Assembly: GCF_000830005.1 (NCBI RefSeq) | Contig: NZ_CP010407.1 | Coordinates: 1,965,001-2,029,000, forward strand | DNA length: 64,000 nt | Reading direction: 5' to 3' | DNA from: Streptomyces vietnamensis | GTDB lineage: Bacteria > Actinomycetota > Actinomycetes > Streptomycetales > Streptomycetaceae | Shown here: positions 57,864 to 64,000 of the stretch, one piece after another | Numbering within the stretch: the stretch's first letter is position 1 | Layout: every line of letters begins with the position of its first letter | Position numbers and translations under genes: made by a program | Notes under the pieces: generated by a model | What the model saw: only the letters and a program-made list of their open reading frames with translations | What the model was told of the DNA's origin: nothing | Database searches by the model: none

Positions 57864-59078
57864 TCAGAGCAGCGGGGTGAGGAAGCGGCGCAGGGACTCC
57901 TCGTAGCGGTTCGGGTCGGCGTTCCACATGGAGGCGTGCGGGGCGTGCCGCACGGTCTGCAGGCTGACCTGACCGGGGCGGCGGGCGGCGAGTTCGACGG
58001 AGGGTTCCCAGGGGGCGATCGTGTCGTCGGGGCCGTGGAAGAGGAGGACGGGGGCGCGCAGGGCGCCCGGCTCCGAGGCCTCCTGGAGGAGGTCGCCGTG
58101 CGGTCCCGTCCTGCCCTGGGCGGCACGGACGGCGAGCGGGAGCAGGGGGCCGGGGACGTGGTGGGCCGCCGCGAGGTTGCGGAGGGTGGCCTCCCAGTCG
58201 AGGACCGGGGAGTCGAGGACGAGGCCGCTGATCCGGTCGCGCACGCCCGACTCGGCGGCGGCGCGCAGGACCATCGTGGCGCCGGTCCCCCAGCCGTGCA
58301 GGACGACCTTCCGCGCGCCCCGGCGGACGGCGTAGCGGATGGCGGCGTCGACGTCCCGCCACTCGGAGTCGCCGAGGTGGGCGAGGCCGTCCGGGGAGGG
58401 GGGCGCGCCTTCGTCGCCCCGGTAGGCGGGGACGAGGACGGGGATCTTGCGGCGGTTGTAGAAGGGGACGAGGTTCAGCGGGTGCTCGCGGGTGGTGCCG
58501 AGGCCGTGCAGGGCGATCACCCAGGTGGTGCGGGGGGCCGCGACGAGCCAGGCGGGCAGCGGGCCGAGTTCGCCGGGGATCTCGACGTCCTCGTGGGCGA
58601 GCCCGAGGGCGCTGATCGGGGTGCCCCGGTGCAGCTGGGGGGTGAGCCGGACGCGGGCGCCGGGCCCGGGGGCGCCGAGCTCGACCCGTTCCAGGCGGCG
58701 GACGACGGTGTCGGCGGTGTGCGGGACCCGGTCGAGGACGGGGCCGAGGACGGCGTGCAGGCCGGGGGCCTCCATCCCGTACGTGCCGGGGCGCAGCGAG
58801 GCGAGGCTGCGGGTGAGGGTGATCCGCTCGGGGTCCGTGGCGTGCACGGTGAGTCCCGGGTCTCCGGGCAGTGGTCGTCCGGACGGCGCCTTGAGGGCGA
58901 CGTCGCTGGCGTACCGGCCGACCGCCACCGCGGCCGCGCCGACACCGATCAGGGTGGTGACGGCCGCTGCCGTCGCTGTAGCCGGGCGCACCTCCCCAGT
59001 GTCGGCAGGACGGGGTGGGACTGCCACCGGACGGACCCGGCAGGGGGGAAGCGGAAGGGTCGCCCCGGGGAGTGACAT
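57864..59078 (-). CDS. alpha/beta-hydrolase fold protein with a replaced nucleophile
   Basis: A 404-residue protein: N-terminal membrane-like segment (about 38-56), then an alpha/beta-hydrolase fold at about 160-404. VIALHGLGTTREHP is the oxyanion loop. The nucleophile elbow reads LHGWGTGATM, with Gly where Ser is expected (G-x-S-x-G becomes G-W-G-T-G), and the Asp and His positions (GPDDTIAPW and VRHAPHASMW) are intact. The reading was checked on the DNA at 58283-58312. Either the protein is a non-catalytic scaffold or it uses another residue. The ATG at 59078 has GGAGGAG upstream. Confidence 0.85.
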   Translation of the reverse strand: MSLPGATLPLPPCRVRPVAVPPRPADTGEVRPATATAAAVTTLIGVGAAAVAVGRYASDVALKAPSGRPLPGDPGLTVHATDPERITLTRSLASLRPGTYGMEAPGLHAVLGPVLDRVPHTADTVVRRLERVELGAPGPGARVRLTPQLHRGTPISALGLAHEDVEIPGELGPLPAWLVAAPRTTWVIALHGLGTTREHPLNLVPFYNRRKIPVLVPAYRGDEGAPPSPDGLAHLGDSEWRDVDAAIRYAVRRGARKVVLHGWGTGATMVLRAAAESGVRDRISGLVLDSPVLDWEATLRNLAAAHHVPGPLLPLAVRAAQGRTGPHGDLLQEASEPGALRAPVLLFHGPDDTIAPWEPSVELAARRPGQVSLQTVRHAPHASMWNADPNRYEESLRRFLTPLL

Positions 59079-59286
59079 GGGTCTCCTCCGCGGGGTCCTC
59101 CGGTCGGACGGTCATGTCCAGGGAGCGGAACGGGACGCCGGGGGAGGAAGCGGGACAGGTCGCATGTGCCCCGGGAGGACTGGGGTGCCCGTGGTTCCGG
59201 GGTGACCGCATCGTGGACACCGGGCACTCCGGGGCGAGAAGCGGAACCTCTTGACACTGGTTAGGGACACCATGCCGCCCGGCCCA

Positions 59287-59308
59287 GTTCATCTTCCGTT
59301 CACCCAGG
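59287..59308 (+). promoter_or_regulatory. PHO box (PhoP-binding direct repeats) upstream of the Pit gene
   Basis: GTTCATCTTCC (59287-59297) and GTTCACCCAGG (59298-59308) are two tandem 11-bp direct repeats matching the Streptomyces PHO-box consensus GTTCACC. A TACGTT hexamer six bases on (59314-59319) would be the -10. This indicates control by the PhoR-PhoP phosphate system. Confidence 0.75.
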
Positions 59309-59355
59309 TTGCCTACGTTCAACGCAACACTGACGTCGAACGATTGCCTGGGTAA

Positions 59356-60618
59356 ATGGAACACATCACGCTGCTGCTCGCCATTGTGGTCGTGACAGCT
59401 CTAGTGTTCGATTTCACGAACGGTTTCCACGACACCGCGAACGCGATGGCCACGACCATCTCGACCGGTGCCCTCAAGCCGAAGACGGCGGTGGTCATGT
59501 CCGCCGTGCTGAACCTCGTCGGCGCGTTCCTGTCCGTGGAGGTCGCCAAGACGATCTCCAAGGGACTGGTCAACGAGGACGGCATCCAGCCCGAAGTGAT
59601 CCTCGCCGCGCTCGTCGGCGCGATCCTCTGGAACCTGGTGACCTGGCTGGTCGGACTGCCCTCCAGCTCCTCCCACGCCCTGATGGGCGGCCTCATCGGC
59701 GCGACCGTCGCCTCGATCGGCGTCAGCGGCGTCAACGGCGAGGTCGTCGTCAGCAAGGTCCTCATCCCGGCCGTCGCCGCGCCGATCGTCGCCGGTATCG
59801 CCGCGACGCTGGCCACGAAGCTGACGTACAAGATCGGCGCCAAGACCTCCGAGAAGGACACGGCCAAGGGCTACCGCGTCGGCCAGATCGCCTCCGCCGG
59901 TCTCGTCTCCCTCGCCCACGGCACCAACGACGCCCAGAAGACGATGGGCATCATCACCCTCGCGCTGGTCGCCGGCGGCACCCTCGCCCCCGGCTCCAAC
60001 CCGCCCGTCTGGGTCATCGTCTCCGCCGGTACCGCGATCGCGCTCGGCACGGCCCTCGGCGGCTGGCGCATCATCCGCACCATGGGCAAGGGCCTCACCG
60101 ACCTCCAGCCGCAGCAGGGCTTCGCCGCCCAGACCAGCGCGGCCACGGTCATCCTGGCCTCCTCCCACCTGGGCTTCTCCCTCTCCACCACGCACTCCGT
60201 CTCCGGCGCCGTCATGGGTGCGGGTCTGGGCCGCAAGGGCGGCGTCGTCCGCTGGTCGACCGCCACCCGCATGTTCGTCGCCTGGGGCCTGACCCTGCCG
60301 GCCGCCGGCCTGGTCGGCGCGGGTGCCGAGTACGTCGCCCGCCAGGGCCAGTGGGGCGTCTACGTCGTCGCCGCCTTCCTCGCCGCCTCCTGCGTCGGCA
60401 TCTGGCTCGTCTCCCGCCGCCAGCCGGTCGACCACACCAACGTCAACGAGGTCGAGACCGGCGCCGAGCCGGACGGCGTCGTGACCACCGCGATGGCCGC
60501 CGTCACCCCGCCGCCGGCCGGTTCCGTCGCCGCCGTCGCGGACGAGGACCTGAAGACCACCATCCCCGCGCCGGTCCCCACGGACCCGGCCGCTCCCCCG
60601 GCCCCCGCCGCGGTCTAA
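59356..60618 (+). CDS. pitH2: low-affinity inorganic phosphate transporter (PitH2-like)
   Basis: A 420-residue PiT-family carrier with about ten spans. It has FDFTNGFHDTANAMATTISTGALKP at residues 17-41 and a matching second half AGLVSLAHGTNDAQKTMG near 180-197, both carrying the GxxD/N phosphate motifs of the family. It has a cytoplasmic loop near 155-175 and a disordered Pro/Ala/Asp tail (345-420). Pit carriers import metal-phosphate with protons. A PHO box precedes it, as reported for the S. coelicolor pitH2 gene. It is followed 16 bp on by a 73-residue membrane protein. Confidence 0.92.
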   Translation: MEHITLLLAIVVVTALVFDFTNGFHDTANAMATTISTGALKPKTAVVMSAVLNLVGAFLSVEVAKTISKGLVNEDGIQPEVILAALVGAILWNLVTWLVGLPSSSSHALMGGLIGATVASIGVSGVNGEVVVSKVLIPAVAAPIVAGIAATLATKLTYKIGAKTSEKDTAKGYRVGQIASAGLVSLAHGTNDAQKTMGIITLALVAGGTLAPGSNPPVWVIVSAGTAIALGTALGGWRIIRTMGKGLTDLQPQQGFAAQTSAATVILASSHLGFSLSTTHSVSGAVMGAGLGRKGGVVRWSTATRMFVAWGLTLPAAGLVGAGAEYVARQGQWGVYVVAAFLAASCVGIWLVSRRQPVDHTNVNEVETGAEPDGVVTTAMAAVTPPPAGSVAAVADEDLKTTIPAPVPTDPAAPPAPAAV

Positions 60619-60634
60619 GGAACTGGAACCAAGC

Positions 60635-60856
60635 ATGAAGATCGACTGGGCAGCTCTCGGCTCTGTCTTCGGAGTCAGCCTCGTGGCGACCGTCGCCCTC
60701 GTGGGCCTCTTCACCCTCGGTGTCGTCGGCCTCTCCAAGCAGGAGCAGGCCGCCGCCCAGGGAGGCTCCGCCACCCTGGCCCGCACCGGCGCCTACGCCT
60801 GCTTCGCCCTGTGCCTGGCGGCCGTGGCGTACGGCATCTACCTGATCGTCGCCTGA
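60635..60856 (+). CDS. small two-span membrane protein linked to the Pit gene
   Basis: A 73-residue protein with two hydrophobic helices (about 11-33 and 50-72) around a short charged loop SKQEQAAAQGGSATLAR. It starts 16 bp after the phosphate transporter and should share its PHO-controlled transcript. It may be a small subunit of the transporter; no function is known. A perfect 19-bp terminator follows its stop. Confidence 0.85.
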   Translation: MKIDWAALGSVFGVSLVATVALVGLFTLGVVGLSKQEQAAAQGGSATLARTGAYACFALCLAAVAYGIYLIVA

Positions 60857-60871
60857 CGCGTCGGGCGTGAC

Positions 60872-60913
60872 CGGCGGGGCGGCCCGCACCTTCGGGTGCG
60901 GGCCGCCCCGCCG
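60872..60913 (+). terminator. terminator after the Pit operon
   Basis: A 19-bp perfect stem (CGGCGGGGCGGCCCGCACC and its complement) with a UUCG tetraloop, 15 nt after the stop. It lies just before the cobalamin riboswitch. Confidence 0.88.
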
Positions 60914-60967
60914 CCGTCGTGTTTGTGGTGCTTCGCACAGTGACGCGGCGCAGGTCAAGGGTGAGTT

Positions 60968-61105
60968 GACGGGTGTTCTCGGGCCGTGGTGGACTGCCGA
61001 GGCCATTACGGCGGCAGTAGAGGAAGTCCGGTGCGATTCCGGCGCGGTCCCGCCACTGTGACCGGATCCGAAGGGTCCGGGAGTCAGGAACTCTCGCCGC
61101 CGGTC
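60968..61105 (+). promoter_or_regulatory. cobalamin (B12) riboswitch
   Basis: The conserved AdoCbl-riboswitch landmarks occur in order. GAGGAAGTCCGGTGCGATTCCGG (split at 61020-61042) is followed by GCGGTCCCGCCACTGTGACCGG at 61043-61064, with the invariant GCCACTG. The B12-box variant GAGTCAGGAACTCTC lies at 61081-61095. It sits 43-180 nt before the first cobalamin gene. Binding adenosylcobalamin should reduce expression of the downstream cob operon. The 5' edge is estimated; the exact P1 boundary was not resolved. Confidence 0.88.
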
Positions 61106-61147
61106 ACGTCGATCCAGGGCGCGGACCCTGAGTGAGGACACAGCGCC

Positions 61148-62122
61148 ATGCCCGGCCGCAGCCCCAGACCTTCCCGAGCCACCGGCATCTTCGCGTACGG
61201 CGCGGCCGCCGGTCTCGCCGTCGACCTGCTCGTCGGCGACCCACGCCGCGGCCACCCCGTCGCCGCCTTCGGCCGGGCCGCGGGCCGGGTCGAGAAGGCC
61301 CTCTGGCACGACCACCGCGGCTGGGGCGCCCTGCACACCGCGGTGTGCGCCGGTGCCACCGTCGCGGCCGGCGCCCTCGCCGCCCGTACGGTACGGGGCA
61401 GCCGCGCCGCCTCCGTCGCCCTCACCGCCGCCTCCGTCTGGGCCGTCGTCGGCGGTACGACCCTGGGGCGCGAGGCCCGCGCGATCGGCGGCGCCCTCGC
61501 CGCCGGGGACCTGGAGGTCGCCCGGGAACGGCTGCCGCACCTGTGCGGACGCGACCCGCAGTCCCTCGACGGTCCCGCGATGGCCCGCGCCGTCGTCGAG
61601 TCCGTCGCCGAGAACACCTCCGACGCGGTCGTGGGCGCCCTCTTCTGGGGAGCGGTCGCGGGCGTGCCGGGCCTGGTCGGCTTCCGCGCGGTGAACACCC
61701 TCGACGCGATGGTCGGCCACAAGTCCCCCCGCCACCGGCGCTACGGCTGGGCCTCGGCCCGCCTCGACGACCTGGCCGGCTGGCCCGGGGCCCGGCTGAC
61801 GGCCGTCCTCGCGACCGTCGCCGGCGGGAACCCGCGCGGGGCGGTGAGGGCCTGGCGGTCGGATGCCTCGAAGCACCCGAGCCCCAACGCGGGCCCCGTC
61901 GAGGCCTCCTTCGCGGGCGCCCTCGGCGTACGGCTCGGGGGGACCCTCTCGTACGCCGGGCGGGTCGAGCACCGGCCCGTCCTCAACGGGGAGGGGCGGC
62001 CCGTCGAGGTCGCCGACATCGACCGCGCGGTCCGGCTCTCCCGCCGGGTCACCGGACTGACCCTGGCCGCCTGCGTGGGCGGCCGCATGATCGCGAGCGC
62101 GCTGAAGCGGAGGAACGCATGA
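61148..62122 (+). CDS. cobD: adenosylcobinamide-phosphate synthase (CobD/CbiB)
   Basis: A 324-residue integral membrane protein that attaches aminopropanol phosphate to adenosylcobyric acid. It has VDLLVGDPRRGHPVAAFGRAAG at the N-terminus, DGPAMARAVVESVAENTSDAVVGALFWGAVAGVPG near 139-170, the membrane signature region, and the HKSPRHRRYGWASARLDDL block. About five spans. It is first after the riboswitch and overlaps cobQ by 4 bp (ATGA). ATG at 61148. Confidence 0.93.
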   Translation: MPGRSPRPSRATGIFAYGAAAGLAVDLLVGDPRRGHPVAAFGRAAGRVEKALWHDHRGWGALHTAVCAGATVAAGALAARTVRGSRAASVALTAASVWAVVGGTTLGREARAIGGALAAGDLEVARERLPHLCGRDPQSLDGPAMARAVVESVAENTSDAVVGALFWGAVAGVPGLVGFRAVNTLDAMVGHKSPRHRRYGWASARLDDLAGWPGARLTAVLATVAGGNPRGAVRAWRSDASKHPSPNAGPVEASFAGALGVRLGGTLSYAGRVEHRPVLNGEGRPVEVADIDRAVRLSRRVTGLTLAACVGGRMIASALKRRNA

Positions 62123-63627
62123 GGGGTGGGGGGCTGCTCGTCGCCGGGACCACGTCCGACGCGGGCAAGAGCGTCGTCACGGCCGGCATCTGCCGCTGGC
62201 TGGTCCGGCAGGGCATCAAGGTCGCGCCGTTCAAGGGACAGAACATGTCCCTGAACTCCTTCGTCACCCGGGAGGGCGCCGAGATCGGCCGCGCGCAGGC
62301 CATGCAGGCACAGGCCGCCCGGGTGGAGCCGAGCGCCCTGATGAACCCGGTGCTGCTCAAGCCCGGCAGCGACCGCTCCAGCCAGGTCGTCCTGATGGGC
62401 AAGCCGGTCGGGGAGATGAGCGCCCGCGGCTACCACGGGGGCAGGCAGCAGACGCTCTTCGAGCCGGTGATGGCGTGCCTGGAGGAACTCCGGGGCACGT
62501 ATGACGCCGTGATCTGCGAGGGGGCGGGGAGTCCGGCCGAGATCAACCTGCGGCGCACGGACATCGTGAACATGGGCATCGCGCGCGCCGCGAAGCTGCC
62601 CGTCGTCGTGGTCGGGGACATCGACCGGGGCGGGGTCTTCGCCCAGTTCTTCGGGACGACGGCGCTGCTCGCGCCGGAGGACCAGTCGCTGGTGGCGGGC
62701 TACCTCGTGAACAAGTTCCGGGGCGACGTGACGCTCCTTGAGCCGGGTCTCGACATGCTGCACGGGCTCACCGGGCGCCGGACCTTCGGTGTCCTGCCGT
62801 ACGCGCACGGGCTCGGCATCGACGAGGAGGACGGCCTGCGGGTCTCGCTGCGGGGCACCGTCCGCGAGTCGGTCGTCGCGCCGCCGGTCGGCGCGGACGT
62901 GCTGCGGGTCGCGGTCTGCGCGGTCCCGCTGATGTCGAACTTCACCGACGTGGACGCGCTGACGGCGGAGCCGGGTGTGATCGTGCGGTTCGTGGACCGG
63001 CCGGAGGAGCTGGCCGACGCGGATCTCGTGGTCGTGCCGGGCACCCGGGGCACGGTCAAGGCCCTCGCCTGGCTGCGCGAGCGGGGCCTCGCGGACGCCC
63101 TCGTCCGGCGCGCGGCCGAGGGCCGGCCGGTGCTCGGCATCTGCGGCGGCTTCCAGGCGCTCGGCGAGCGCATCGAGGACGAGGTCGAGTCGAAGGCCGG
63201 TGTCGTGGACGGGCTCGGGCTGCTGCCCGTACGGGTGCGGTTCGGGGTCGAGAAGACCCTCGCCCGGCCGGTCGGCGAGGCGCTCGGCGAGCAGGTCGAG
63301 GGGTACGAGATCCACCACGGCGTCGCCGACGTGCGGGGTGGTGAGCCGTTCCTCGACGGATGCCGGGTCGGCTCCGTGTGGGGCACCCACTGGCACGGCT
63401 CGCTGGAGAGCGACGGGTTCCGGCGGGCGTTCCTGCGGGAGGTCGCGGCGGCGGCGGGACGACGGTTCGTACCGGCCCCCGACACCTCGTTCGGCGCACT
63501 GCGCGAGGAGCAGCTCGACCGGCTCGGCGACCTGATCGAGGAACACGCGGACACGGACGCTCTGCTGCGGCTGATCGAGCAGGGCGCTCCGGAGGGGCTG
63601 CCGTTCGTGCCGCCGGGTGCGCCGTGA
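62119..63627 (+). CDS. cobQ: cobyric acid synthase (CobQ/CbiP)
   Basis: A 502-residue amidotransferase that adds four amides to the cobyrinate ring. An N-terminal ATP-binding domain has [20 protein letters not shown], then [33 protein letters not shown]-terminal class I glutamine amidotransferase domain has [13 protein letters not shown] with the catalytic Cys and a late His in HHGV. It is translationally coupled to cobD. The ATG at 62119 was preferred over longer frames because the P-loop starts at residue 9. Confidence 0.95.
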   Translation: MRGGGLLVAGTTSDAGKSVVTAGICRWLVRQGIKVAPFKGQNMSLNSFVTREGAEIGRAQAMQAQAARVEPSALMNPVLLKPGSDRSSQVVLMGKPVGEMSARGYHGGRQQTLFEPVMACLEELRGTYDAVICEGAGSPAEINLRRTDIVNMGIARAAKLPVVVVGDIDRGGVFAQFFGTTALLAPEDQSLVAGYLVNKFRGDVTLLEPGLDMLHGLTGRRTFGVLPYAHGLGIDEEDGLRVSLRGTVRESVVAPPVGADVLRVAVCAVPLMSNFTDVDALTAEPGVIVRFVDRPEELADADLVVVPGTRGTVKALAWLRERGLADALVRRAAEGRPVLGICGGFQALGERIEDEVESKAGVVDGLGLLPVRVRFGVEKTLARPVGEALGEQVEGYEIHHGVADVRGGEPFLDGCRVGSVWGTHWHGSLESDGFRRAFLREVAAAAGRRFVPAPDTSFGALREEQLDRLGDLIEEHADTDALLRLIEQGAPEGLPFVPPGAP

Positions 63628-63676
63628 GCGGCCGCGCGGTCCAGGAATCCGTACGTACCGAAGGAGTGACCACCCG

Positions 63677-64000
63677 ATGAGCACCCGGTATCCGTTCACC
63701 GCCGTCGTCGGCATGGACGATCTGCGGCTCGCGCTGCTGCTCAACGCCGTCAGCCCGGCCGTGGGCGGGGTGCTCGTGCGGGGCGAGAAGGGGACCGCCA
63801 AGTCCACCGCCGTCCGTGCGCTCGCCGAGCTGCTGCCGGAGGTCCCGGTGGTCGCGGGGTGCCGGTTCAGCTGTGACCCGGCCTCCCCCGACCCGGGCTG
63901 CCCGGACGGGCCGCACGACGACGCGCCCGGCACCGTCCGTCCCGCGCGGATGGTCGAGCTGCCCGTCGGCGCCTCCGAGGACCGGCTCGTCGGCGCGCTC
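63677..64000 (+). CDS. magnesium/cobalt chelatase ATPase subunit, partial (runs off the window)
   Basis: The first 108 codons are present with no stop: [28 protein letters not shown], then [15 protein letters not shown], the Walker A of ChlI/BchI-type AAA+ ATPases. GCRFSCDPA and [16 protein letters not shown] match the ChlI N-terminal pattern. In Streptomyces it is usually fused with a ChlD-like domain. It follows cobQ by 49 bp with AAGGAG upstream and should work with a CobN-type chelatase to insert cobalt. The downstream part is not visible. Confidence 0.85.
   Translation, partial: MSTRYPFTAVVGMDDLRLALLLNAVSPAVGGVLVRGEKGTAKSTAVRALAELLPEVPVVAGCRFSCDPASPDPGCPDGPHDDAPGTVRPARMVELPVGASEDRLVGAL

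Noticed and set aside
58950..59364. 999-residue minus-strand frame (56365-59364) continuing past the unknown 469-residue protein through the alpha/beta-hydrolase gene
   Set aside because: The part above 57774 is Arg/Pro-rich out-of-frame translation of the hydrolase gene.
62438..62700. Minus-strand 730-residue frame covering cobQ
   Set aside because: Antisense shadow; cobQ is unambiguous on the plus strand.
1..64000. CRISPR array, prophage, transposon or integrative element
   Set aside because: No spaced direct repeats of CRISPR form, no integrase, transposase or phage structural genes, and no abrupt change in base composition were seen.

Overview
The window is chromosomal DNA of a Streptomyces. 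It has very high GC with strong third-position GC bias, many GTG starts, an actinobacterial 16S rRNA end, a chaplin gene, TTG- and GTG-started fatty-acid genes, and an all-core gene set. I see no prophage, insertion sequence, integrase, CRISPR array or tRNA. All coordinates are from reading the sequence. Family names come from recognised motifs, and no database search was run.

Layout. 1-255 is the 5' end of a 16S rRNA gene reading out of the window to the left, with its promoter and leader at about 256-690. 753-3532 holds an alkyladenine glycosylase, a Spo0M-like protein, a PEBP/YbhB protein and an HNH endonuclease. 3642-6852 (all minus) has a TSUP exporter, an SPFH/NfeD pair and a lone ABC ATPase. 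6988-10101 has a conserved unknown gene, a cysteine-free chaplin (chpE type) and a NarL-type two-component pair. 10273-13341 has an SDR, a divergent QueA-like protein, a region of mutually exclusive hairpins, and a secreted lytic transglycosylase. 13412-18060 carries a two-FHA-domain ABC-2 transporter (Rv1747-like architecture), serB and a SixA phosphatase. 18096-21040 is an MFS exporter with a 38-residue partner and a divergent FadR-type regulator. 21201-22702 is fabG-fabI. 22969-27207 is tldD-tldE-tyrS. 28418-31556 is moaA and an acetate-type symporter with its DUF485 partner. 31830-34771 is a subtilisin-like protease and a class III CoA-transferase.

34938-43308 is the most accessory-looking part. 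It holds a zinc alcohol dehydrogenase, a fatty-acid-hydroxylase/sterol-desaturase gene translationally coupled to a lysoplasmalogenase-type YhhN gene, a VIT1-type transporter, and a four-gene operon (acetoacetate-decarboxylase-like, SDR, two amidohydrolases). A TetR gene diverges from that operon. AT-rich perfect palindromes lie in front of both catabolic-looking operons.

43357-48121 has a DEDDh exonuclease with a BRCT-like tail, a zinc-ribbon protein, a SURF1 protein, a GH15 enzyme and an SDR that lacks the usual catalytic Tyr/Lys. 48142-51205 is an Asp23/Gls24-AmaP cell-envelope cluster with a divergent gene that looks like two degenerate Asp23 domains. 51453-57774 has a crotonase, a small HTH protein, an ABC-F ATPase, a zinc metallopeptidase, a VOC protein and a large unknown protein. 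57864-60856 is an alpha/beta-hydrolase with a replaced nucleophile, then a PHO-box-preceded low-affinity phosphate transporter. 60968-64000 begins a cobalamin operon (riboswitch, cobD, cobQ, chelatase) that runs out of the window.

No wholly new defence or biosynthetic system is evident. The best leads are the structured region at 12282-12390, the ether-lipid-like gene pair with its operator at 36000-37571, the TetR-controlled operon at 38365-43308, and the Asp23-like domain expansion at 48142-51205.
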